Shown here: piece by piece, positions 15,514 to 22,157 of the stretch
Layout of the letters: each line of letters starts with the position of its first letter
Numbering within the stretch: position 1 is the stretch's first letter
Source: Victivallis vadensis
GTDB taxonomy: Bacteria > Verrucomicrobiota > Lentisphaeria > Victivallales > GWF2-50-93
Direction of reading: 5' to 3'
Assembly: GCA_020718525.1 (NCBI GenBank)
Contig: DYRX01000023.1
Span: 1 to 25,949 of the forward strand
Length of the DNA: 25,949 nucleotides
The notes under the pieces: generated by a model
The model's input: only the letters and a program-made list of their open reading frames with translations
Database searches by the model: none
Told to the model about the DNA's origin: nothing
Program-made: the position numbers and the translations under genes

Positions 15514-16573
15514 TTATGGAAACCACAATCCAACATAATGGGCTATTGCAGTACTATCATCTCGCGGATAATTACTTCTCCAGTCTTTCGCCGCGACATG
15601 AGACTTCTGTTCCGGATCTCCACCAGCTTGAATTGCGCAACCTGGATTTGTTGCATTGTTATCGTAGCAATATGCAATCCCTCTGTCCCAGAGAGAAAAA
15701 CTGTTTGCAATCCCATATCTTCTTAAATGTTGATGAGCTCCCGAGTTATATCTCCTGTATGATGCAGATCCATCGAAAAAACCGACATTGAATCCACGGC
15801 GATGTGGTTTATAAGGACTATTTTTAGGCAAACCAGATATGGCACTGTCTATGTATATCCATTCATGTCACAGTATTTAAATGCAAGTTTCATGCCGCAA
15901 GATATTGCGGCAAGATCTGAACATTTATCAATTTTGGAACCCCTCGGTAAAACTCTGTTTCTATTCCCAGATCCTCCATTGCTGATCGGTATGGAGCAGA
16001 ATGGAGTTCTGAACTTATAATCACCGGCGTTGTACTGAATTTTCCATGTATTATCTCCAGTATAATAATCTTGATGCCAATAAAATTTTACTGCATGCGT
16101 CGGCTCTGTCGAAAGCTTGAATGTGCATCCTGATTCACCTGTTGCTCCGACTTTGTCAGGTCCTTTAGTGTAGTAGAAAATTGTTCCTGTCGTAGGATTT
16201 TTTATGACATCCCTAGGTCCGCAAGGACAGTGCAAGATGGCTGAGCTTTTGATGTAGTCGTATCCCCAACACCAGTCGAATCCATAATTGAAGTCTTCGC
16301 TTGCTACAGGGAAAATGCTTCCGTCATAATCACTTTTGCTCCGAGAGCCTGTTGTTTAATTTGGCTTAAACAGACAGCCGATTTTGCCGAATACCTTGCC
16401 TCGCTGAGGGCAGGCAGTAAGATTGCGGAAAGTATGGCGATTATCGCAATTACGACCAGGAGTTCGATCAGGGTAAAAGACCGAGCATCCAGGTTTCGGC
16501 TTTTTTTGCCAGAGGGATGCTTTTGAACGGCAATTTCTCCGACTGCGGGCTCCATTTCCAATTTGCGTCTCAT
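15514..16573 (-). pseudogene. Prepilin-like protein (N-methylation/H-X9-DG family), broken by two frameshifts
   Basis: The start ATG at 16573 has AGGGAG upstream and leads to SFTLIELLVVIAIIAILSA, the prepilin cleavage/methylation segment. The frame then stops at 16304. Shifting one base at an AAAA run (16334-16337) restores a coherent protein: SDYDGSIFPVASEDFNYGFD on to GSKIDKCSDLAAISCGM. This second frame stops at 15849. A further shift near 15865-15875 restores the end, EWIYIDSAISGLPKNS, then HRRGFNVGFFDG, a perfect H-X9-DG motif, and the stop at 15514. Both shifts fit single-base deletions. The total of about 353 codons fits the family. The region is visibly richer in A+T than the pyr operon. 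Confidence 0.8.
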
Positions 16574-17683
16574 TTTTTCTCCCTGTGCTGTGTGCTTCAG
16601 TTTGCAATCGCAATTCATATTTTTTGAAATGCTCCCACCCTCGAAGAGTTTCATGGGAATCAGTCTGACAAGCTCGCCGGAAGGAAGCCCTCCCTCTTTC
16701 CAGTCAATAATATCGGATGCCGCCTCCGCCATAGCCGTCATGTCTGCCACCATGTGGCTAGTCTCGCATCTGCCGATCCTCTGCGCTTCATGGCTGAATG
16801 TGAAGAGCCCAATGTCCTTTGGTATCTCCAGACCACTGCTTAAAAGAGCTTGAGCCACCTTGCAGAGTATATGGTTGCTCGGGCAAAAAAATGCGTCGGG
16901 GCTTTCCTTCCTTGCAATCTCCAGCACAAATTCCTGATAATGTTCATCGGTTGAAGATGGTGCCTTGAATATTTTTGCTTCGAGTCCTGCCTGAAGCATG
17001 GCGATCCTGTATCCGTTCGTTCTTTCGCTCATGACGCAGTCAAGATAGGCGTTGTCGCCCTGGCGGCGCTTGTCGCTCGACTGTATTGCCACGATTCCTC
17101 TCATCCCGCAGGAGAGCATGTGATTGACACCCTGAATTGCTCCCCAGAGGTTGTCGAAGACCACGGAGGGCACTCCGTTGCGGGAGGCGTCATGATCAGC
17201 GGAAACGACTGGCACCATGATCTCCCTCCTTATTTCCGCAATAAGATGTTCGTTGCTGATTTCAAAGAAGATTATGCCCGAAGAAGAGAGTTTTTTGAGT
17301 TCAGAAACGATTCTGAAAATGTCCATCGAGCCAATCGCCAGCGGCGCAAGGGAGCCAAGACCTCTAGACTTGAAGACCCTGGAAAATTCCATGAATATGT
17401 CGCCGATGTAGTTGCCAATGAAATGCTCGCTTCTGAAATACGGCGAAAGAAAGACAATCTGTCCTTCCGCCTTCCGAGACGAGGATACAAAAACTCCCTT
17501 GCCGGGACTGCTTGAAAGAATTTTTTCATTTTTAAGCGAATTGATCGCTTTCTGCACAGTTCTTGGGCTTGCGTCAAAAGACAGCGCCAGCTCGCGGATG
17601 GAAGGAATGGTCTTGCCAGGACTGAAAACCCCCTCCGAAATTGACTTCAAAATCTTGTCTCTGATTATTTCGCTTACGCTCAT
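16304..17683 (-). CDS. GntR-type regulator with LacI-like sensor domain, reading through into the prepilin frame
   Basis: The ATG at 17683 begins MSVSEIIRDKILKSI, a GntR winged helix-turn-helix (about 1-70; SIRELALSFDASPRTVQKAI). A periplasmic-binding-protein-type effector domain follows (about 75-350; IVPVVSADHDASR-like and LCKVAQALLSSGLEIPKDIG segments). This is the AraR-like layout used by sugar-responsive repressors. The regulator proper should end near 16621, but the frame continues without a stop through the prepilin start (16573) to 16304. Removing one base from the A6 run at 16620-16625 would place a TGA at 16615-16617, so a one-base insertion may have erased the native stop. The start has only a weak ribosome site. 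Confidence 0.75.
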   Translation of the reverse strand: MSVSEIIRDKILKSISEGVFSPGKTIPSIRELALSFDASPRTVQKAINSLKNEKILSSSPGKGVFVSSSRKAEGQIVFLSPYFRSEHFIGNYIGDIFMEFSRVFKSRGLGSLAPLAIGSMDIFRIVSELKKLSSSGIIFFEISNEHLIAEIRREIMVPVVSADHDASRNGVPSVVFDNLWGAIQGVNHMLSCGMRGIVAIQSSDKRRQGDNAYLDCVMSERTNGYRIAMLQAGLEAKIFKAPSSTDEHYQEFVLEIARKESPDAFFCPSNHILCKVAQALLSSGLEIPKDIGLFTFSHEAQRIGRCETSHMVADMTAMAEAASDIIDWKEGGLPSGELVRLIPMKLFEGGSISKNMNCDCKLKHTAQGEKMRRKLEMEPAVGEIAVQKHPSGKKSRNLDARSFTLIELLVVIAIIAILSAILLPALSEARYSAKSAVCLSQIKQQALGAKVIMTEAFSL

Positions 17684-17714
17684 AAAACTCAAGACTCTTT
17701 CTGCTTTCCCCCTG

Positions 17715-17737
17715 TCCTGCCAAGAACGCATGCAGGA
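17715..17737 (-). promoter_or_regulatory. Inverted repeat in the leader of the GntR-type regulator gene
   Basis: TCCTGC and GCAGGA are separated by 11 bases, within the predicted ~95-base leader between the promoter and the start at 17683. It could be a small RNA hairpin or a second operator. Confidence 0.3.
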
Positions 17738-17766
17738 TAAAGTTAATCTGCTACACATGCCACGCT

Positions 17767-17782
17767 AACAGTAGCAACTGTT
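17767..17782. promoter_or_regulatory. Perfect palindromic operator candidate AACAGTagcaACTGTT
   Basis: A perfect 6-4-6 inverted repeat sits directly downstream of the -10 box of the GntR-type regulator promoter, at or next to the expected transcription start. That position fits repression of its own gene. No second copy was noticed elsewhere in the window. Confidence 0.65.
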
Positions 17783-17785
17783 GTA

Positions 17786-17814
17786 ATTATAATCTAATTC
17801 TAACAGGATTTCAA
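17786..17814 (-). promoter_or_regulatory. Sigma-70-type promoter of the GntR-type regulator gene
   Basis: On the minus strand TTGAAA (17814-17809) and a perfect TATAAT (17791-17786) are separated by exactly 17 bases. Transcription should begin near 17779, overlapping the palindrome at 17767-17782. Confidence 0.75.
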
Positions 17815-17902
17815 CGCCTGCCAAGAAAAAATCCAAATTTTTATCGTAACCGTTAAGCTGGGTGAGACTGACTCATTATGCGCATGCAGTGAGATGTCGC
17901 GG

Positions 17903-17989
17903 TTTTTTCCTGACGGGAACGCCGACATCTTGTCGGCTCTGTCCCTGATGCCGAGCTGGAGCTCGGCGTTCCTATCTTAAATCTTTGTC
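17903..17989 (+). repeat. Double-hairpin palindromic element, copy A
   Basis: Two perfect hairpins lie side by side: GCCGACA-tct-TGTCGGC (17921-17937) and GCCGAGCT-gg-AGCTCGGC (17950-17967). The whole is bounded by inverted ends GGAACGCC (17916-17923) and GGCGTTCC (17965-17972). The reverse complement of 20155-20240 matches it from the TTTTTCCTGA edge to the AAATCTTTG edge with scattered substitutions. It is noncoding and resembles REP/MITE-like elements. Confidence 0.85.
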
Positions 17990-18051
17990 TCTAAGCTCCA
18001 ATCATTTGTATCTTCAACGTCCTCTAACTTATCTGCTTTCAAATGTCAAGG

Positions 18052-18070
18052 TTATTTCGCAACAGCCCCT
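18052..18070 (+). repeat. 19-mer TTATTTCGCAACAGCCCCT, copy 1
   Basis: This matches 20122-20140 at 18 of 19 positions in the same orientation. Its reverse complement begins AGGGGCTGTTGC, which resembles the terminal inverted repeat of several insertion-sequence families. No transposase is present. Confidence 0.6.
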
Positions 18071-18155
18071 AAGACTTCGAGGACGAAGAAGACACAGAGG
18101 ACAAAATTTTAAGAGGAAGGAGGCGGAAATATTTCAGCGAAATATGGGCGGGGGC

Positions 18156-18185
18156 TTGACTTTGGCAAATACAAACGACTATAAT
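18156..18185 (+). promoter_or_regulatory. Sigma-70-type promoter of the LacI-type regulator gene
   Basis: TTGACT (18156-18161) and a perfect TATAAT (18180-18185) are separated by 18 bases. Transcription should start near 18192, inside the palindrome that follows, giving a leader of about 30 bases. Confidence 0.78.
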
Positions 18186-18191
18186 TATAAA

Positions 18192-18205
18192 TAATAACGT
18201 TATTA
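18192..18205. promoter_or_regulatory. LacI-family operator candidate TAATAACGTTATTA
   Basis: A perfect 14-base palindrome with a central CG, the hallmark of LacI-family operators, sits between the -10 box and the start of the LacI-type gene itself. The position predicts autorepression of the regulator and the co-transcribed prepilin gene. Confidence 0.7.
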
Positions 18206-18221
18206 CTTTAAGAGGCTGGAG

Positions 18222-19157
18222 ATGACCATTAAAGACGTGGCAAAACGGGCGGGAGTGTGCCTTGTGACGGCAAGCCGGGCGATGAATGGTCGCGAAAGCG
18301 TGAGACCCACGATCAGACGCAGGGTGCTGGGAGCGGCTAAAGAGCTCGACTACACTCCGAATCTGCTTGCCAGGGGGCTTGCTGGAAGCTCGACCTCTCT
18401 GATCTCGATCCTCGTCTCGAAGCTTTCCAATCCCTACTTCGGGCTTCTGACTGAGCAGATCTCTCTGCGTCTGAACACACACGGAATCAGCTCAGTGCTC
18501 TGCGACAGTCCTGACAAAAACGAGAATCTTGTACGCTCCCTCTGCACCAATGGCACATTCATGATATCAACGGTGGATCCGGTGCTTATCAGGGAAATGG
18601 CGGAAAGGCGTCCAACCGTCGGCATAAACAGTCTTGTCCCGAAGGGTGTCGAGATGAGTTCAATTGAGCTTGACTTCATAAATGCCTACAGCGAGCTTGT
18701 CAATGCGGCGCTGGGCGCAAGGAAAAAGAAATTCGCATTTCTGTCCAATGTCTCCATCGAGTTCCAGAAGAAAAAACTCGACATTGCGAGAAGAATGCTC
18801 AAATCACTGAAGATGAAGCCTGTGAATCCTGTTGCAGGCGAATCTTTCGGGAGCGTTGAAGAGATTCTTTCCTATATTTTGCCAAATCCCGGCTCAATAG
18901 ACGCCGTCTTCTGCGAAAACGACATTTTTGCTTCGAGACTGGCTCTCGCCCTCTCCTCGCGAAAAGAGAGTGCAAAGGATGAAATGCCACTGATAATAGG
19001 CTGTGACGGAATATTCCAATACGAGGGATTCTGGACCATATCCGTGGACGTGGATCTCATCGCTCAAAATGCAGTCGAATCCTATATGGACGTCTCGACA
19101 GGCAAGTCCAAGCACAGAAAAGTCACAATCGTCCCAAAAGCAATAATAAGGAGCTGA
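18222..19157 (+). CDS. LacI-family transcriptional regulator
   Basis: A 311-residue protein. The N-terminal helix-turn-helix TIKDVAKRAGVCLVTASRAM and hinge region (RVLGAAKELDYTPNLLARGL) are typical of LacI repressors. The effector domain starts at about residue 62 (SLISILVSKLSNPYFG) and has the late segments DAVFCENDIFASRLALAL and LIIGCDGIFQYEGFWTISVD. At 311 residues it is somewhat short for the family. The ligand is presumably a sugar but cannot be named. GGCTGGAG lies just before the ATG. The stop is four bases before the prepilin start, so the two are co-transcribed. Confidence 0.9.
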   Translation: MTIKDVAKRAGVCLVTASRAMNGRESVRPTIRRRVLGAAKELDYTPNLLARGLAGSSTSLISILVSKLSNPYFGLLTEQISLRLNTHGISSVLCDSPDKNENLVRSLCTNGTFMISTVDPVLIREMAERRPTVGINSLVPKGVEMSSIELDFINAYSELVNAALGARKKKFAFLSNVSIEFQKKKLDIARRMLKSLKMKPVNPVAGESFGSVEEILSYILPNPGSIDAVFCENDIFASRLALALSSRKESAKDEMPLIIGCDGIFQYEGFWTISVDVDLIAQNAVESYMDVSTGKSKHRKVTIVPKAIIRS

Positions 19158-19161
19158 AATC

Positions 19162-19953
19162 ATGAAGATTAAGACCAGTTTCACGCTCATAGAACTATTG
19201 GTCGTAATTGCAATAATCGCGATTCTAGCCGCAATGCTTCTGCCGGCTCTTCAAAATGCGAGGCTTGTTGCAAAATCATCAATCTGTAAGAGCAATTTAA
19301 AACAGCTTGGAACCGACGCTTTGATGTATGCCGGAGACTGGGATGAAAGCCTTCCCATGTATAGTAACGGACAGATTAGAAAGGGAAATTACTGGGAATA
19401 CACAAACACGCCATGGTACGAGAAGATTTCCTTTTACAAAAGAGGCTCTGCCGGAGGAACAGCTATGCATTGTCCTCAGCTTGAATCCGTATGCAAACCA
19501 AGATGGATAGACAACGGCAGAAGCGATTTCGATTATAGTCTTAATGCAACTTTAGGAAGCAGCAAAGATCTTGATCCAGATTTATCCGGTCCAGACACCG
19601 ATCTTGGTAGGACGGCTCCACCAGTGAAGCTAAAAAGGCTTAACAGCTACGTGTACTGGTTTGGAGACGCAAAAATGTATATTGACACATCTGGATCTTC
19701 CAGCTGGTATGCCAACCATTATCTTCATGCTGAATCCGTAGATCAAGCAAATATTCCTTGGATGTGGGCTAAGCAAAATCCATCTAAAATGGGAACAAGT
19801 GTTGTCCCGACATCTTGGACAGGTCATCCAGGAAATCGTGCCAATTTTGTGATGGGGGACTGCCGTGTTGATACAAAATCATATGCAGAATTCAAAGGCA
19901 TGGGGGATTTGAATAGCGAGAGAAGAAAACTTTGGTACAAGGGAAAGCCTTGA
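19162..19953 (+). CDS. Prepilin-type N-terminal cleavage/methylation protein
   Basis: A 263-residue protein. The type IV pilin-like N-terminus FTLIELLVVIAIIAILAAML has the Glu at +5 of the mature form, and Phe would be the methylated residue after prepilin peptidase cleavage. Residues ~35-240 are a globular domain with paired Cys (SICKSN, MHCPQL, ESVCKP). A C-terminal GHPGNRANFVMGDC segment corresponds to the H-X9-DG motif, here with GD in place of DG. AAGGAG from within the LacI gene lies eight bases before the ATG. Large families of such pseudopilins occur in Lentisphaerae-type genomes, commonly beside sugar-regulated genes; their function is not established. Confidence 0.88.
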   Translation: MKIKTSFTLIELLVVIAIIAILAAMLLPALQNARLVAKSSICKSNLKQLGTDALMYAGDWDESLPMYSNGQIRKGNYWEYTNTPWYEKISFYKRGSAGGTAMHCPQLESVCKPRWIDNGRSDFDYSLNATLGSSKDLDPDLSGPDTDLGRTAPPVKLKRLNSYVYWFGDAKMYIDTSGSSSWYANHYLHAESVDQANIPWMWAKQNPSKMGTSVVPTSWTGHPGNRANFVMGDCRVDTKSYAEFKGMGDLNSERRKLWYKGKP

Positions 19954-20129
19954 AAAGAACAAACTGCGCCTCCCGGAAATCATCCGATGGCATTGAAATT
20001 TCCACTGGCACTGCATCCATTTCATTTCATGGGCGAGAGGACTGTTTTTGGACTTGCCGTTCGAAGACTGGAGAAATCGCAGTTCCGGCTCCCGTCTTTG
20101 AAATTGATGGAGAAGGAAGACTTATTTAG
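19950..20129 (+). pseudogene. 5' stub of a gene following the prepilin gene
   Basis: A TTG at 19950 overlaps the prepilin stop by four bases (TTGA), has AAGGGAAAG upstream, and opens a 59-residue frame: MKRTNCASRKSSDGIEISTG, then ISFHGREDCFWTCRSKTGE and VFEIDGEGRLI. It looks like the start of a longer secreted or sugar-active protein (beta-rich, N-terminal-domain-like), but I cannot assign a family. It stops at a TAG that lies inside the IS-end-like 19-mer at 20122-20140, which suggests truncation by insertion or deletion at that junction. A chance frame is possible. Confidence 0.4.
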
Positions 20130-20140
20130 CAACAGCCCCT
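20122..20140 (+). repeat. 19-mer TTATTTAGCAACAGCCCCT, copy 2
   Basis: The second, direct copy of the 18052-18070 sequence with one substitution (A for C). It supplies the stop codon of the truncated frame at 19950-20129 and lies 15 bases before element copy B. Confidence 0.6.
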
Positions 20141-20154
20141 TATCTCATTCAAGG

Positions 20155-20240
20155 CACAAAGATTTAACCTGGGAACACCGAGCACCAGCTCGGTATCTGG
20201 AAGAGAGCCGACAGGATGTCGGCGTTCCCATCAGGAAAAA
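20155..20240 (-). repeat. Double-hairpin palindromic element, copy B (inverted)
   Basis: An inverted copy of 17903-17989. Hairpins are CCGAGC-acca-GCTCGG (20178-20193) and GCCGACA-gga-TGTCGGC (20207-20223), bounded by GGGAACACC (20171-20179) and GGCGTTCCC (20221-20229). Relative to copy A some changes retain pairing, such as the shortened but still perfect second stem. Confidence 0.85.
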
Positions 20241-20561
20241 TCCACTGCGTTGGTGTCCCGCCTGTCAGGCTGTCTTCTCTTCGATCCCGATTCCGACAGC
20301 GACCCCGACCCAGAATTTTGAGCTGACCGTAAACCGTAGACATCTTCTCTCGTCAAACATCGCCCCTCTTCCTATTTGCCAAAGGCTCTGAGGGGAGATT
20401 AGGGAGGCGCGCTCTTTGGTCTTAAAATGGAATCTCAATCTTGCAAAAGAGAGCGATCGGAATTAGATTGTGAGTTTCGTGTTTTATGATGCCTGGGGGG
20501 CTTTTCCCGGTAGCTGTCGCCCTTACAGTCCGATTGTGTTTTGATTCGCACAGGAAATGAT
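20241..20561. other. Intergenic stretch before the envelope operon
   Basis: No gene or RNA is recognisable. It contains a tract of five CGAYNN hexamers (20282-20311: CGATCC, CGATTC, CGACAG, CGACCC, CGACCC), like the one at 97-126. A weak promoter candidate for the downstream gene is TTGCAA with TAGATT 17 bases later, near 20431-20460. Confidence 0.5.
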
Positions 20562-21614
20562 GTGAAAAAGCTTTCAATATTGTTTTTTTCTCTGCTGGCT
20601 CTGCTGGCGCCAGTCTTCTGCGACGACGCAGGAGCTAGGCTTTCTTTCCAGGAAGGTCTTGCGGACGAAAAGAACGGCGACTTTTATTCTGCTGCAAAGA
20701 AATACATGGCGGCGGAGCTTCTTGCGGATGATGCGACCTTGAAGATGAACGCGACCAGCAAGGCGGCCGAGGCATATCTCAAGGCCGACTTCAGATACAA
20801 GGCGTTCAACTGCCTACAGAAGCTGATAGTCTGCTATCCGGCAATGATAGACTACAACGACGCGCTCAAGCGGCAATACAGGATCGGAAACGATTTCTAC
20901 AGGGGCGAACGCGACCCGGCCTTCTATTGGCTCCCCTGGATTAAGGACGAAGACAGGACCATCGAAGTTTATGAGGCGATTCTGAAGAATGCGGCGTTTG
21001 CGGAATTCTCCCCGGAATTGCGCCTGCGCCTGGCAAAAAAATACATGGAATCGGGAAATGCCGACAAGGTCATATCAAATTTGAGGGAGGTCTCCGAGTA
21101 TTATCCCAGCAGTCCTGATGCGAGATACGCTGAATTCGAGCTCGCGCATATCTACCTCGAAAAGGCGAAGCGCGGCGATGGAGACGGCGCCTATTGCTCA
21201 AAAGCCCTCGCGCAGATAGATAAGCTTATCAAAAAATATCCTGATGACAGAGAGATAGAATGGCTGAAAGCATCGAAAAGAAGCGCGGAAAGGCTTGCCT
21301 CCGAAAGACTTTACGGAATGGCTAAATTCTACGACAGGCGAGACAACGACGGCGCCGCCGCAAGATACTGCTCGCAAATTCTCAAGACATATCCCGACAG
21401 CGCCGCCGCCGTCAGATCCGAGCGTCTTCTCTCTTCAATGGATCAGCAGTACATTCCAACGATTGGCGAGTTCAAACCGCCTCTCGAGCCGGAGTACAAG
21501 ATTGAAAAAATGCCGGTGGAAAAGAGGGTCGTTCTTGTCGCCCCCGAAAACAGCAACGGAAAATGGCTTCTGCCGATAGAGGATCTCGGCATTGAGAAAA
21601 AGGACGCCAAGTGA
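20562..21614 (+). CDS. Tetratricopeptide-repeat envelope protein (BamD/YfiO-like)
   Basis: The GTG at 20562 is taken as the start because AGGA precedes it and the product then begins with a signal sequence, KKLSILFFSLLALLAPVFC; a TTG at 20541 is the alternative. The 350-residue product is made of helical repeats of TPR type: EKNGDFYSAAKKYMAAELLA, LAKKYMESGNADKVISNLRE, SPDARYAEFELAHIYLEKAK, and SEYYPSSPDA/KKYPDD/KTYPDS turns. The pattern resembles BamD, the lipoprotein of outer-membrane barrel assembly, but the lipobox is poor (PVFC). The stop overlaps the LptE-like start (GTGA), so the two are coupled. Confidence 0.7.
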   Translation: MKKLSILFFSLLALLAPVFCDDAGARLSFQEGLADEKNGDFYSAAKKYMAAELLADDATLKMNATSKAAEAYLKADFRYKAFNCLQKLIVCYPAMIDYNDALKRQYRIGNDFYRGERDPAFYWLPWIKDEDRTIEVYEAILKNAAFAEFSPELRLRLAKKYMESGNADKVISNLREVSEYYPSSPDARYAEFELAHIYLEKAKRGDGDGAYCSKALAQIDKLIKKYPDDREIEWLKASKRSAERLASERLYGMAKFYDRRDNDGAAARYCSQILKTYPDSAAAVRSERLLSSMDQQYIPTIGEFKPPLEPEYKIEKMPVEKRVVLVAPENSNGKWLLPIEDLGIEKKDAK

Positions 21615-22147
21615 AAATGACAATAGGACGGAGAGTTTTAACGCTGACATTATTGGCACTGCTGGCAGGCCTGTTTTTCCAATCTGGTTGCGGATACCAC
21701 ATGGGTTCTCTCGCCCATCCCCAAGTGAAAAGCATCGCGATCGCACCAATCCCCAGCGACGCGCTCGATCCGATGGCAGGACCATACATGAGGCAACTCC
21801 TCTCCGAGCAGTTCCAATTCGATGCGTCTCTTAAAGTGGAGGGACTCCAAGAGGCAGACTGCATACTTTACGGCAGAATTATAAACGTCAGGACAACCGC
21901 AGTCGGACACGACAGCTACGACGCGGAGCAAAGATACACACCTTCGGAATGGACATTGGAGGTCAAATTCGAATTTTCAGTGCTGATTCCAGGGAGGGAG
22001 AAGCCTCTCGTCGGAACAAGGCAAGTCCTCGGCTCGGCAACTTACCAGGTCATGGCAGACCATGAAGCCACGAGGAAGCTAGGACTCAGGCAGGCATGCA
22101 GAGATGCCGCCGAAAAAGCCGTCGTCTATACCGTCGAAGCCTGGTAG
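21611..22147 (+). CDS. lptE: LptE-like outer-membrane lipoprotein
   Basis: A 178-residue lipoprotein. The signal sequence LTLTLLALLAGLFFQSGCGY ends in a lipobox (QSGC) followed by GYH, the usual LptE beginning. The rest, VKSIAIAPIPSDALDPM, MRQLLSEQFQFD and ADCILYGRIINVRTT, fits the LptE/RlpB-type fold. LptE plugs the LptD barrel that inserts lipopolysaccharide into the outer leaflet. The GTG at 21611 is chosen: AAAGGA is six bases upstream and it overlaps the preceding stop (GTGA); an ATG at 21617 is the alternative. The neighbouring heptose phosphatase domain supports an LPS context. Confidence 0.75.
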   Translation: MKMTIGRRVLTLTLLALLAGLFFQSGCGYHMGSLAHPQVKSIAIAPIPSDALDPMAGPYMRQLLSEQFQFDASLKVEGLQEADCILYGRIINVRTTAVGHDSYDAEQRYTPSEWTLEVKFEFSVLIPGREKPLVGTRQVLGSATYQVMADHEATRKLGLRQACRDAAEKAVVYTVEAW

Positions 22148-22157
22148 AAATTCAAAA

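Noticed and set aside
17903..20240. Repeats around the LacI cassette as a CRISPR array or a composite transposon
   Set aside because: There are only two copies with no regular spacers, no cas or transposase gene, and the IS-end-like 19-mers are in direct rather than inverted orientation.
20278..20300. TTCGATCCC resembling a tRNA T-arm
   Set aside because: No acceptor, D-arm or anticodon arm can be paired around it; it belongs to the CGAYNN hexamer tract.
19987..20391. Plus-strand open frame of 134 codons after the prepilin gene
   Set aside because: It runs through the palindromic element and hexamer tract, has no domain or good ribosome site, and overlaps the better-positioned stub in another frame.
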